From M0108 sp963841065 (GTDB taxonomy: Bacteria > Pseudomonadota > Gammaproteobacteria > Chromatiales > Chromatiaceae), in contig CAWJBI010000029.1 of NCBI GenBank assembly GCA_963841065.1, forward strand, positions 17,756 to 81,755: a stretch of 64,000 bases of DNA. The letters are read 5' to 3'. Each line of letters begins with the position of its first letter. Within the stretch, counting starts at the first letter, position 1. This document shows, piece after piece, positions 1-8,241 of this stretch. Position numbers and translations under genes: made by a program. The notes beneath the pieces are model-generated. The model had not been told where the DNA came from and searched no databases. It was given only the letters and a program-made list of their open reading frames with translations.

Positions 1-244
1 TGTCCCGCGTCCAGATATCCAGCACCTGGGTGGTGGTGGTGATATAGACCACCGAGGGGGTGGAGGCCTCGAAGATGGCGATCGTGGTCTGTTCGTCCCC
101 CGCCAGGTCGCCGCGTGGGGCGATGGCGCGAGGCACGGCGCGAAAGCCGATCAGCAGATCCTCCACCCAGGGCCGCAGCGCGAGGGCCAGGAGCAAAAAG
201 ACCGCGAACCAGAGCAGAAAGCGGGCAAGGGTGAAAGAGCGCAT
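1..244 (-). CDS. HtrA/DegP-like trypsin-type serine protease, N-terminal fragment
   Basis: This reading frame starts at an ATG read from 244 downward and runs off the left edge of the window, so only about 81 residues are visible. It opens with a basic residue and a strongly hydrophobic stretch (about residues 8-25) that fits a membrane anchor or uncleaved signal. The segment around EASTPSVVYITT is typical of the start of the protease domain in HtrA/DegQ-like S1C proteases. In that family the catalytic His-Asp-Ser triad and PDZ domain lie further downstream, outside this window. The inferred role is periplasmic protein quality control. A G-rich stretch just upstream of the ATG could serve as ribosome-binding site. 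The next minus-strand gene upstream ends 57 bases away, so co-transcription is possible. Confidence 0.7.
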   Translation of the reverse strand, partial: MRSFTLARFLLWFAVFLLLALALRPWVEDLLIGFRAVPRAIAPRGDLAGDEQTTIAIFEASTPSVVYITTTTQVLDIWTRD

Positions 245-301
245 GGATCTACCCCCATAGGCGCTGAATTTGGAAAAGGGGATGGGAATCGCCCGCCCTG
301 G

Positions 302-1363
302 TCAGTCGCCAGCCTCCGGATTTGGCCTCGGCCAGGCAAAGAGGATGGCCTGGACCAGGGTCGCTAGCGGAATGGCGAAAAAGATGCCCCAAAAGCCCCA
401 GAGCCCGCCGAAGACGAGTACCGCGACGATAATAGCCACGGGGTGCAAATTGACCACCTCGGAAAAAAGCAAGGGCACCAGGACGTTGCCATCCAGGGCC
501 TGGATGATGAAATAAACCGTAGCCATCCAGGCGAATTCGCTCGACCAGCCCCACTGGAACCAGCCCACCAGGAGGACGGGGACGGTCGCCACCGCGGCAC
601 CGATGTAGGGCACGATAACCGAGAGGCCGACCAGCAGCCCCAGTAACATGGCGTAATTGAGTCCGAAGACCTGGAGGCCAATATAGGTGGCGGCCCAGAC
701 GATCAGGATCTCCCAGAACTTGCCCCGCACGTAATTGGAGATCTGGCGGTCCACGTCGTGCCAGACATCACCCGCGATGCGCCTGTGCTCCGGCATGTAA
801 CTCATGAACCAGGAGATGATCAACTCCTTATCCTTCAGGAAGAAGAAGACCAAGAGGGGCACCAGGATCAGATAAACCAGGAGGGTAATGATGCCCACCA
901 CCGAGGCGAGGGACCAGGACAGCACCCGCTGACCAAAGCTGGTGATCTCGTAGCGGATGGAGCCGATGACCTGCTGTACCTGGTCCTGGGAGACCACTTC
1001 GGGGTAGCGTTCCGGCAGTTCGCTCAGGGAGGCGAGCCCGGTCGAGATCATCGAGGGCAGTTGCTGCACCAAATCGGTCACCTGCCGCGACACCACCGGG
1101 ATGACGCCAAAGAGAACCATGATCAAAAAGACCATGAAGGCGATATAAACCACCAGGACGGCCACGAGGCGCGGCCAGCCGTGACGCTGCAAAAACGCCA
1201 CCAGGCCTTCCAGCAAGTAGGCGATGACGATACTGGCCAGAGCCGGGGCCAGCATGTAGCCCATGGAAAGCACCACGGCGAACCCCACGATCAGGGCCGC
1301 TGCGAGGAAGACGACCTGGGGATCGGAGAAATGACGCCTGAACCAGTCGGTTATAACCTGCAT
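302..1363 (-). CDS. AI-2E family transporter (PerM/TqsA-like permease)
   Basis: A 353-residue integral membrane protein with the usual arrangement of this family: hydrophobic helices at the N-terminus, a soluble insertion rich in charged residues (about 110-160), then a further set of helices including the GLxVIVPYIGA-type segment. Family members have been linked to autoinducer-2 export, Na+/H+ exchange or unknown substrates, so the substrate cannot be named. I start it at the ATG at 1361-1363 because an AGGA-type ribosome-binding site lies a few bases upstream. A longer in-frame extension to 1483 has poor composition and would overlap the preceding gene. A second, divergent paralogue lies at 25386-26543. 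Confidence 0.85.
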   Translation of the reverse strand: MQVITDWFRRHFSDPQVVFLAAALIVGFAVVLSMGYMLAPALASIVIAYLLEGLVAFLQRHGWPRLVAVLVVYIAFMVFLIMVLFGVIPVVSRQVTDLVQQLPSMISTGLASLSELPERYPEVVSQDQVQQVIGSIRYEITSFGQRVLSWSLASVVGIITLLVYLILVPLLVFFFLKDKELIISWFMSYMPEHRRIAGDVWHDVDRQISNYVRGKFWEILIVWAATYIGLQVFGLNYAMLLGLLVGLSVIVPYIGAAVATVPVLLVGWFQWGWSSEFAWMATVYFIIQALDGNVLVPLLFSEVVNLHPVAIIVAVLVFGGLWGFWGIFFAIPLATLVQAILFAWPRPNPEAGD

Positions 1364-1385
1364 GGATGAGAAGTAATCCTGAGGT

Positions 1386-1784
1386 TCAACTCGTGTAGCC
1401 GTCCCGGTAAACGCCATAATGCCGGGCAAAAAGCGCCTCAAGCTCATCGATGACTTCCCGGGACGGGCGGCCGTTGAGGACATGGGCGGCCATCAGGATC
1501 GAGGTCTCGTCGAGCATGCGCCGCCGATCCAACATAGGGTAACTGAGGGACAACCGTTTGATGGCACCGACCACGGACTCCACCAGCGGCCTGGCGATGA
1601 GCTCGGGTTCCGCCAGTGCTGGACGCTGGGCCAGGGCACCGGCATCCCGGTCGTTCCCGGTGGCACTCAGAAACTCGGCAAAGCGCAACAAGGTGACACG
1701 GGATTCCTCATCCAGACCGCGATAAAGCCGCGTCAGGTGGCGCTCGTCGCGGGGGGCAGCGGGCGCGTCATCATCGGACTTGGG
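1386..1784 (-). CDS. Conserved small protein of unknown function, start codon disrupted
   Basis: An open frame of about 132 codons directly follows the LysR stop codon in the same frame, with no in-frame ATG or GTG; the first usable start is a TTG at 1689-1691. The predicted protein is charged and helical (RHLTRLYRGLDEESRVTLLR near its start), without signal peptide or membrane segment. Removing one base from the GGG at 1782-1784 would create ATG ACC AAG, an ATGA overlap with the LysR stop, giving a 134-residue protein. I therefore suspect a one-base insertion here and regard the 5' end as unresolved. Function is unknown. Tight coupling to the LysR gene suggests one operon. Confidence 0.6.
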   Translation of the reverse strand, partial: PKSDDDAPAAPRDERHLTRLYRGLDEESRVTLLRFAEFLSATGNDRDAGALAQRPALAEPELIARPLVESVVGAIKRLSLSYPMLDRRRMLDETSILMAAHVLNGRPSREVIDELEALFARHYGVYRDGYTS

Positions 1785-2687
1785 TCATCCTGGATATTCC
1801 TCGCAATAGCCGCGGGCGAACTCGAGAAGTTCCTCCATGACCCGCAGGCGGAACTTCTGTTTCTGGTGGACAAAGGAGAAGGGGCGCTCCAAGGGTGGGT
1901 CCAATTCCAACGCCACCAAGGTGCCCAGCCGCAATTCCTTCTGTATCGTCGCCCGCGACACCACCGATACCCCCATACCGGCCTCCACCGCCCCCTTGAC
2001 CGCCTCCGGACTACCCAACTCCATGGCTACCTTGAGGGCGCCCTCGCACTCCGGAAGCTGATCAAGATACTCGCCAATCACCCCCCGGGTGCCCGAACCC
2101 TCCTCCCGGCAGATGAAGGGGTACTCCAGCAGCCGGGCGAACTTGACCGAAGTCTCCTTGGCCAAGGGGTGACCAGGCGGGACTATGCCCATCAGATGAT
2201 CGCGCTTGCAGACCTCCACCACCAGATTCTTGTTGGCCACCGAGGACTCCACCACGCCCAAGTCGATGGCATTACTTTCCACCAGGGAGACGATGCCGTC
2301 ACTGTTGGCCACCTTGAGATGGATAGTGACCTCGGGGTACTTCTCCTTGAAATCCCCCAGCAGGGTCGGGAGCATGTACTCGGCGATCGTGGTACTGGCG
2401 CCGATGGTGAGGGCACCGCTAATCTCGCCAGTCAGACCGCGTATCGAGTTTTCCATTTCGGCATAGAGCTCGAAGATCCGATCGGCAAAACGCAACACCT
2501 GCTCACCCGCGGCGGTCAGGCTGATGCGGTTGTGAGTACGATCGAAGAGACGGGTATTGAAGTGATCCTCCAGTTGACGGATCTGGAAGGTCACCGCCGG
2601 CTGGGTCATATGCAGGGTTTCGGCGGCCTTGGTAAAGCTCAAGAGGCGCGCCACGGTGTGAAAAACTTGCAGTCGCCGATCCGCCAT
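1785..2687 (-). CDS. LysR-family transcriptional regulator (CysL/CbbR-type)
   Basis: A 300-residue LysR regulator. Residues 1-60 hold the winged helix-turn-helix (FTKAAETLHMTQPAVTFQIR), a linker helix follows, and from about residue 88 the periplasmic-binding-protein-like effector domain begins (GALTIGASTTIAEYMLP). This style of LysR is common for regulators of carbon, sulfur or nitrogen assimilation, but the target cannot be read from sequence. The ATG at 2685-2687 is preceded by GGGGGGTGG; a GTG two codons upstream is the alternative. The divergently oriented neighbours usually regulated by such proteins are not evident, because the upstream intergenic region faces the 3' end of the sulfur operon. 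Confidence 0.88.
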   Translation of the reverse strand: MADRRLQVFHTVARLLSFTKAAETLHMTQPAVTFQIRQLEDHFNTRLFDRTHNRISLTAAGEQVLRFADRIFELYAEMENSIRGLTGEISGALTIGASTTIAEYMLPTLLGDFKEKYPEVTIHLKVANSDGIVSLVESNAIDLGVVESSVANKNLVVEVCKRDHLMGIVPPGHPLAKETSVKFARLLEYPFICREEGSGTRGVIGEYLDQLPECEGALKVAMELGSPEAVKGAVEAGMGVSVVSRATIQKELRLGTLVALELDPPLERPFSFVHQKQKFRLRVMEELLEFARGYCEEYPG

Positions 2688-2884
2688 GACCACCCCCCGG
2701 CAAGGAGCAAATAAAAACTGTTTATATCACGAAAGATTCGGGTCTGGAAAGCTACCCAGGCCCAAGCTGACCCGGTGGAAGGGCCAGGAGGCAGGATAAC
2801 GCCATGCCCGCATGAAAAGGACTTGAGCCGCACCAGGATGTTAGGTCATCCTTCAACCCGGTGCGGATAAGAAGGCATGAAACC

Positions 2885-2911
2885 GGAACGCCGCCCATGG
2901 GACGGCGTTCC
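2885..2911 (-). terminator. Hairpin downstream of dsrE2, probable terminator
   Basis: A perfect 9-bp inverted repeat (GGAACGCCG / CGGCGTTCC) with a 9-base loop lies 35 bases past the dsrE2 stop codon on the minus strand. A second small palindrome (GGATCAA-GCC-TTGATCC, 2921-2937) sits between them. There is no clear T-run, so termination may be inefficient or Rho-assisted. The stretch 2688-2945 otherwise holds no gene. Confidence 0.5.
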
Positions 2912-2945
2912 TCGTGGCTTGGATCAAGCCTTGATCCAACAGCAA

Positions 2946-3425
2946 TCAGATATAAAGGCAGATATCGCTCTCGCCAGCGAATTCAAAGAAGGCCGCGGCG
3001 CCGGCGTATTCGATACCGCCGATGAACTGGGACTGTTCCATATCGAAAAGATCGACAGTCATTTGGCAAGCCACCATCTTGACCTCCGCCTCGATGCAGA
3101 GTTCACGCAGTTCCTCGATGCTGGCCACGCCCTTCTTCTTCATCTTCTGCTTCATCATGGCGGTCATCATCCCCTGCATGCCAGGCAGGGTCATGCCCAG
3201 AATCGGGAACCACTTGTCCATGCCCATGGGCATGGGCATGCCAGGGTTACCCAGGGGCGTAACCTCCAGGGACAGATCCTTCTTCAGGAGTTGTAGTCCG
3301 TAGAAGGTGAAAAAGATCTGGACCTCATAGCCCAGCGCCGCCGCCGTGGAGGCAAGGATGAAGGGGGGATAGGCCCAATCCAGCGACCCCTTGGTGGCGA
3401 TGATCGCCAACTTCTTCTGTTCCAT
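2946..3425 (-). CDS. dsrE2: DsrE/DsrF-like sulfur-trafficking protein DsrE2
   Basis: A 159-residue DsrE-superfamily protein, last gene of a rhd-tusA-dsrE2 operon. The N-terminal half is a typical alpha/beta DsrE fold (KKLAIIATKGSLDWAYPPF). A methionine-rich, hydrophobic segment occupies residues 63-95, as in the membrane-associated DsrE2 subgroup. Cys110, Cys120 (in VKMVACQMTVD) and Cys156 are visible; the last two are at positions expected for persulfide-carrying cysteines of this family. In sulfur oxidisers the set transfers protein-bound sulfane sulfur toward reverse sulfite reductase or the heterodisulfide reductase-like system. The start ATG follows a GAGAGGAGCG ribosome-binding site. 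Function is inferred from family and operon; no dsr or hdr genes are in this window. Confidence 0.85.
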   Translation of the reverse strand: MEQKKLAIIATKGSLDWAYPPFILASTAAALGYEVQIFFTFYGLQLLKKDLSLEVTPLGNPGMPMPMGMDKWFPILGMTLPGMQGMMTAMMKQKMKKKGVASIEELRELCIEAEVKMVACQMTVDLFDMEQSQFIGGIEYAGAAAFFEFAGESDICLYI

Positions 3426-3466
3426 TGGACGCTCCTCTCGGAAATTGTTATGTGTTGGCTCGGCGA

Positions 3467-3697
3467 TCAGGACTTCTTGATCAAGAAATGGAATTTACCG
3501 CCCTCTTCCTTGGATTCCATCAGTTCATTGCCGGTCTGCTTGGCGAAGGAGTCAAAGTCCTTCACGGAGCCCGGATCGGTCGCGATGATGTGCAGGACCT
3601 GGCCGGAACTCATGGAGTTGAGAGTCTTCTTGGCGCGCAGGATGGGCAGGGGGCAGTTCAGGCCGCTGGCGTCGAGTTCTTGATCGAAGTCTGCCAT
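3467..3697 (-). CDS. tusA: Sulfurtransferase TusA
   Basis: A 76-residue TusA/SirA-family protein. It carries the family signature CPLP with the acceptor cysteine at residue 15 (LDASGLNCPLPILRAKK), which accepts a persulfide from rhodanese and passes it to DsrE-type partners. I start it at the ATG at 3695-3697, preceded by GGAG; an upstream in-frame extension to 3766 lacks support and would add an unusual leader. It lies between the rhodanese gene (111 bases upstream) and dsrE2 (41 bases downstream). In purple sulfur bacteria this cytoplasmic protein is part of oxidative sulfur metabolism, while elsewhere TusA also serves tRNA thiolation and molybdopterin synthesis. Confidence 0.92.
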   Translation of the reverse strand: MADFDQELDASGLNCPLPILRAKKTLNSMSSGQVLHIIATDPGSVKDFDSFAKQTGNELMESKEEGGKFHFLIKKS

Positions 3698-3808
3698 GGA
3701 AATCTCCGAGGGTTTGGGGTTGTGGACTAGGGGTGAATGCACACAAGTTTGCCGTTTATAGGCCAAACGGCGGAAAAAGGCAATCGCGCCAACCGGCGCG
3801 ACGCCGGG

Positions 3809-4156
3809 TCAGTCTGGGCGGCCCGGTTCGATTTCGAAGCCGTGGCGAGCCCATGCGATGATACCGCCCCGCAGGTTGATGGCCCTGTCGAAACCCTGTT
3901 GGGCCAAATATTGGCAGGCATGGTAAGACCGAGCGCCGCTGCGGCAGTACAGCACCACATCCTTGTCCCTGGGGAGTTCGTTCATCCGCAGAGGCAGGAG
4001 ATGCATGGGAATATAAACGGCATTAGGGATGGCGGCCTGGACAATTTCCGCTGGGGTGCGGATGTCCACCAGATAGATATCTTCCCCCGCCGAAATTCTG
4101 TCCATCAGGCCGACGGAGTCGATCTCGCTAACCAAAGGTAAAGCCCTGTCCCGCAT
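3809..4156 (-). CDS. rhd: Rhodanese-domain sulfurtransferase (Rhd of rhd-tusA-dsrE2)
   Basis: A single-domain rhodanese of 115 residues. The active-site loop CRSGAR begins at Cys71, the residue that carries the persulfide, and the domain has the usual YLVDIRTPAEI and NLRGGIIAW segments. No signal peptide is present, so it acts in the cytoplasm. As first gene of the operon it would load sulfane sulfur from low-molecular-weight persulfides and donate it to TusA. The 87-base gap to the divergent cysG gene must hold promoters for both directions; an AT-rich TATATTAAGAT stretch lies there (about 4171-4181) but I cannot assign it firmly to either strand. Confidence 0.92.
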   Translation of the reverse strand: MRDRALPLVSEIDSVGLMDRISAGEDIYLVDIRTPAEIVQAAIPNAVYIPMHLLPLRMNELPRDKDVVLYCRSGARSYHACQYLAQQGFDRAINLRGGIIAWARHGFEIEPGRPD

Positions 4157-4243
4157 CCAAGTATTTCAGTATATTAAGATGTTTTCATCCCTAAAGCAAC
4201 CGATCCGCCACCCCTCCACCCCTGCCCAGCGACGCCTAAGCCC

Positions 4244-5674
4244 ATGGATTTACTACCCATCTTTCTTGATATACGCGATCAACCCTGCCTGGTAGTCGGT
4301 GGCGGCATGGTCGCCGCGCGCAAGGTCGCCAGCCTCCGGCGCGCCCACGCCCGGATCCACCTGGTTGCCCCCGAACTAACGCCGGAACTCCAGGATCAAG
4401 CCGACGCCGGGGACCTGATCCATTGCGATCGAAACTTCAAGGACAAGGATATCAAGGGGATGCGGTTAATCATCACCGCTACCGGCGACCGCAAGACCAA
4501 CCAGCGCGTCGCGCGGTTGGCGAAGGCGAGCGGCATCCCGGTCAATGTCGTGGATCAGCCCGAGGAATGCAGTTTCCTCCTGCCCTCGGTCATCGACCGT
4601 TCACCCGTGGTGGTGGCCGTCTCTACCACCAAGGCCTCGCCGGTGCTGGCGCGCCTGCTACGTACCCGACTGGAATCCATGATACCGGCGGGCTACGGCC
4701 GCCTCGCCGATCTCTGCGCCAACTACCGAGACGCCGTCAAGGCACGCTTCGCCGACGAGCGCGACCGCCGCCGGTTTTGGGATCGGGTCCTGGTTGGCGG
4801 GGTCGCCGAGCGCGTCTTTTCCGGTCATCTGGAGGAGGCCGATGCCGTCATGGCCCGAGAGCTCGCCGAAGCCCGCCCCAATGGCGGCATGGGCGAGGTC
4901 TATCTGGTGGGCGCTGGACCCGGTGACCCGGACCTGGTCACCTTCCGCGCCCTGCGTCTCATGCAACAGGCGGATGTGGTGGTCCATGACCGCCTGGTCG
5001 CCAAGCCCATCCTCGACCTTACGCGTCGCGACGCGCAACGCATCTATGTTGGCAAGGAGCGCGACAACCATGTCATGCGCCAGGAGGACATCAATCGCCT
5101 GCTCGCCGACCTGGCCAAAGCCGGCCATCGAGTGCTGCGCCTCAAGGGCGGCGACCCCTTTATTTTTGGCCGCGGCGGCGAGGAGATCGACACCCTCGCG
5201 GCCGAGGGGGTGCCCTTCCAGGTCGTGCCCGGCATCACCGCGGCCTCTGGCTGCGCCGCCTATACCGGCATTCCCCTGACCCACCGGGATTACGCCCAGT
5301 CCGTGACCTTCGTCACCGGTCACCTCAAGGACGGCACCATGGATCTCAACTGGGATCAGCTTGCCCAACCGCATCAGACGGTGGTCTTCTACATGGGCTT
5401 GGTGGGCCTGGCGCTCATCGTCGAGCAGTTGCTAAACCACGGCGTCTCGCCAGATATGCCCATCGCCCTGATTCAGCAGGGTACCACCCCTCATCAGCGG
5501 GTCTTTTCCGGTACCCTGGCCACCATCCAGCAGGTGATTGCCGAGGAAAAACCCCAGCCCCCCACCCTCATCATCGTCGGCGAGGTCGTCAAGCTCAGGG
5601 AGAAGCTGAACTGGTTCCAGAATCCAGCACAATCAGACCAAAGGGATATCTTGCTCCTCCCGCCAGGTCCCTGA
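4244..5674 (+). CDS. cysG: Siroheme synthase CysG (dehydrogenase/ferrochelatase plus uroporphyrinogen-III methyltransferase)
   Basis: A 476-residue fusion enzyme making siroheme from uroporphyrinogen III. Residues 1-210 form the Met8p-like precorrin-2 dehydrogenase/sirohydrochlorin ferrochelatase part: NAD-binding VVGGGMVAARK near residue 18, then VDQPEECSFLLPS carrying the conserved aspartate. From about residue 218 the SAM-dependent methyltransferase begins (VYLVGAGPGDPDLVT), followed by LRLKGGDPFIFGRGGEE and PGITAASGCAAYTGIPLTHR. The length matches the Escherichia coli enzyme. Siroheme is the cofactor of assimilatory and dissimilatory sulfite reductases, so its position opposite a sulfur-trafficking operon fits. 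It is followed by a long gene-poor stretch. Confidence 0.96.
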   Translation: MDLLPIFLDIRDQPCLVVGGGMVAARKVASLRRAHARIHLVAPELTPELQDQADAGDLIHCDRNFKDKDIKGMRLIITATGDRKTNQRVARLAKASGIPVNVVDQPEECSFLLPSVIDRSPVVVAVSTTKASPVLARLLRTRLESMIPAGYGRLADLCANYRDAVKARFADERDRRRFWDRVLVGGVAERVFSGHLEEADAVMARELAEARPNGGMGEVYLVGAGPGDPDLVTFRALRLMQQADVVVHDRLVAKPILDLTRRDAQRIYVGKERDNHVMRQEDINRLLADLAKAGHRVLRLKGGDPFIFGRGGEEIDTLAAEGVPFQVVPGITAASGCAAYTGIPLTHRDYAQSVTFVTGHLKDGTMDLNWDQLAQPHQTVVFYMGLVGLALIVEQLLNHGVSPDMPIALIQQGTTPHQRVFSGTLATIQQVIAEEKPQPPTLIIVGEVVKLREKLNWFQNPAQSDQRDILLLPPGP

Positions 5675-6070
5675 TCCAGGCATCTGGTTGCGGACCCATG
5701 GGAAGCCAATAACTACAATCAGCTACAGCCAGGAACAGCGGAATATGGGGGATCGGGCGGGCGGTCAGGGGGTAGATGGCAAATTTGCCGCCGCGGTCGT
5801 AGCCCTCGCCCGGTGGCCGGTTAGTCCTCGAAGCGATAGTAGGGTTTTGGCTGCATCGACATGGGTTTTCTCCGAATTTCTCCTGCGGGAGCATAGCCCC
5901 GCGAGGCTATGAATCCAGTCAGTCACGGATGAAATCCAGCATCTTGCTGCCTTAGATTGTTGGCTGAAGCGGCCAAAAGTGGCCAAATTACGAAACGAAC
6001 CCATTTTCCTCGGGTTGAGGCCGGGCTTGCCTAACCGGGCCGCGGGCAAGCCCGCGCTGCCATCGGCGCC
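5675..6070. other. Gene-poor spacer between cysG and the glycogen cluster
   Basis: About 400 bases without a convincing gene on either strand. Two hairpins are visible: CATAGCC-CCGCGA-GGCTATG at 5892-5911, and CGCGGG-CAAG-CCCGCG at 6041-6056. The second lies 15 bases past the minus-strand gene ending at 6071 and could terminate it. The short open frames here have no ribosome-binding site and unconvincing composition. Confidence 0.5.
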
Positions 6071-6529
6071 TCAGGCCAGGGGCTGAGGTGGCCATTTCTG
6101 AAGGGGCTTGAAGGCTAGCCCGAGCAGTTGGGTCAGGGCAGGCATGAGGCTGGATTCCAGGACGCCCCTTTCCCGGCCTTGGAGATGGCGAAAATAGACA
6201 TCCAGTTCCTCGACAACATAATCGGAGAGATCGGCGAAGGTGTTGAGGGGGATATCGATCAACATCTCGAACTCGGGACCCAGGAGGGCGCGGAAGGCCT
6301 CTTGATCGGGCCTATCCAGGAGGTTACCAGTGCCTTGTTCCCGATCATAGATGAAGGTGAGGGTCAGGTAACCGCTGCCGTCCGGGCGATGAAAGGCCGA
6401 AACCTTGAGCACACCCTCGATAGGCCCGCCGTCAGAATGCGCCTCTCGGCTAAATCCGGCAAAGCCCATCATGTGTTCATCGGCCTTGGAAGCCAGGATG
6501 CCTTCCATCAGGTCATAGGCTTCTTCCAT
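6071..6529 (-). CDS. Conserved hypothetical protein of the glycogen cluster
   Basis: A 152-residue acidic, soluble protein that I do not recognise. It has no signal peptide or membrane helix. The central part alternates hydrophobic and polar residues as in a beta-rich fold (GSGYLTLTFIYDRE), and the C-terminus is more helical, ending PLQKWPPQPLA. A GGAAT-type ribosome-binding site lies upstream of the ATG. It begins 11 bases after the GH57 gene and shares its strand, so it is very probably co-transcribed with glgC and the GH57 gene. That context hints at a role tied to storage-polysaccharide metabolism, but no function can be assigned from the sequence. Confidence 0.65.
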   Translation of the reverse strand: MEEAYDLMEGILASKADEHMMGFAGFSREAHSDGGPIEGVLKVSAFHRPDGSGYLTLTFIYDREQGTGNLLDRPDQEAFRALLGPEFEMLIDIPLNTFADLSDYVVEELDVYFRHLQGRERGVLESSLMPALTQLLGLAFKPLQKWPPQPLA

Positions 6530-6540
6530 GAGGATTCCTT

Positions 6541-8241
6541 TTAGTTGCGCTTCATGACGCCGCCATGCTCGGCGGTGCCGGCATGGGTGGTGAAGGGGTG
6601 GGCTAGATATTCGGGCGGGGCCTCGCCCAAGAGTTCGTAAAGTTGCTGGAGTTGCAGGCGGTAAAGGCGTTCAAAGTCGCTGACCGCCTCGGCGGGATTA
6701 TCATCGCCGAACCACCAGAACCAGTCAGAGCCCTCACAGGTGGCCAACTGCATTTCCAGGCGCTCGCGTTCTTCCTCGCTCCAGGTTCGGGAGGCCAGCG
6801 CCCGGTCATAGGCAGCCTTGGCGGCACCGAGCATGTCCCAGGCGCGGTTCTTGTCGGCGTTGCCGATCCAGGTAGAGAGGGTGCCATAGACCCAACTCCC
6901 GGCCACCAAGCGTGCGAGGGCGGGGGTCGGTCCGGTGAGACCCTCCAGCAGACAGGAAAAGGTAGTGAGTTCCAATCGCGGATGGCTGGCCAAGCGGCGG
7001 TAAAGTTCCGGCAGAAAGAAGCTGGCGTTGTGGGGGTAATATTCCCAGGCATTCTCGCCATCCATGATGATGGAGAGGACGCGGTTGGGGCAGCCCTGGG
7101 TGACCTCGGCGACGCGCTCCAGGTGTTCGATCAGGTTGGAGACGGCATCCTGGGCGTGCCAGTCGGCATAGGTGAAGCCGATGAGGTCGGAGATGCCATC
7201 ATCGCGGAAGAAGCAGGCGATCTGGCCCTGACCCAGCCGGTAGGGGGTGGTCGGCCAATGTTCTGGCAGACTATCCCCCAATGTGGCGCGCAGGCTGTTA
7301 TGGAGTACGCGCTGGCCACTGGCGGCCCAGCGCACCCCCTCCTCTTCCAGCAGACGCAGAGTGGCCGCGCTTAGGGCCCCTTCAGAGGGCCAGCAACCGG
7401 CGGGCCGCCGGCCGAAGTGGCGCTCGAAGGTAGCCATGCCACGGCGGAGATGCCAGCGCGCCCTTTCCTCGCCCCCCGGATAGGCCTGCAACTGCGGCAG
7501 CGGGCTATCGGGGACGGATTCCCGGGCACAGCGGATGTCCAGCAGCAGAGGTAGGATGGGATGGGCGTAGGGGGAGAAGGACAGTTCCACCCGACCCTGA
7601 TCGGAGAGGCGCCGGTAGCGCGGGACCAGGGCCTGGAGTTGTTCGCCGATGACGTCCACCAAGGCGCGGCGGTCGTCCAGGGTAAAGCCCCGCCCCTTTC
7701 GCTGTAGGGAGTCGATGCGCGGATCGTTGTCGCGAATATGCTCCCCGGTCCAGGCCAGGTGGTACCAGACCAGGAGGTCGGCCAGGAACTGGTCATTTAC
7801 GTAGAGGTCGGCCCTGTGATGACGGTCGAACCAGTCCGCCAGATCTATCAGCTCGCGCAGGCAGGGAAAGCGGTCGATGAGATGGGTCTTATTGGCCTTG
7901 CGGCAGGCGCTGATCAGATCGCGACGGGGGGGGGCATCCAAGGGTAGGCCAGGGCCGGCCAGGGCCGAGAGCAGGGGATCCTGGATGCGCCGGCCGCTGG
8001 CCTGCCAGGCCTGGATCTGAGCGCTGTAATCGTCGATCTGCTCCAGTAGGACCGGGGCGAAGTTGACTACGGCGCGGGCCTGGGGCTGGGCCTCCAGGTG
8101 CGCCGCCATATCGGAGTAGTCCTTAATGCCGTGGAGATAGACCCATGGCAAATGGTATTCACGCCCACCTGGCCCCCGGTAGTCTGGCTGGTGCATATGC
8201 CAGCAGAGCACCACCGGCAGGCGGGTTGGGTCAGCGGACAT
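6541..8241 (-). CDS. Glycoside hydrolase family 57 protein (amylase/4-alpha-glucanotransferase type)
   Basis: A 566-residue cytoplasmic protein of the GH57 group. It opens with the family pattern PVVLCWHMHQPDYR, whose histidines shape the active site, and contains a late segment VLSIIMDGENAWEYYPHN that matches the conserved region expected to carry a catalytic acidic residue. GH57 enzymes act on alpha-1,4-glucans (amylase, glucanotransferase or branching activity), and this one sits in a glycogen operon, so it probably trims or rearranges glycogen. Its start overlaps the 3' end of glgC by 11 bases, which indicates translational coupling. The exact reaction cannot be decided here. Confidence 0.85.
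   Translation of the reverse strand: MSADPTRLPVVLCWHMHQPDYRGPGGREYHLPWVYLHGIKDYSDMAAHLEAQPQARAVVNFAPVLLEQIDDYSAQIQAWQASGRRIQDPLLSALAGPGLPLDAPPRRDLISACRKANKTHLIDRFPCLRELIDLADWFDRHHRADLYVNDQFLADLLVWYHLAWTGEHIRDNDPRIDSLQRKGRGFTLDDRRALVDVIGEQLQALVPRYRRLSDQGRVELSFSPYAHPILPLLLDIRCARESVPDSPLPQLQAYPGGEERARWHLRRGMATFERHFGRRPAGCWPSEGALSAATLRLLEEEGVRWAASGQRVLHNSLRATLGDSLPEHWPTTPYRLGQGQIACFFRDDGISDLIGFTYADWHAQDAVSNLIEHLERVAEVTQGCPNRVLSIIMDGENAWEYYPHNASFFLPELYRRLASHPRLELTTFSCLLEGLTGPTPALARLVAGSWVYGTLSTWIGNADKNRAWDMLGAAKAAYDRALASRTWSEEERERLEMQLATCEGSDWFWWFGDDNPAEAVSDFERLYRLQLQQLYELLGEAPPEYLAHPFTTHAGTAEHGGVMKRN

Noticed and set aside
1419..2714. Long plus-strand open frame antisense to the LysR and AI-2E genes
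   Set aside because: It lies opposite well-supported genes, and its translation is rich in His/Gln/Gly with no family pattern, as expected for the antisense of GC-rich coding DNA. The same holds for 31808-33319, 36638-38230, 29161-30237 and 48448-49788.
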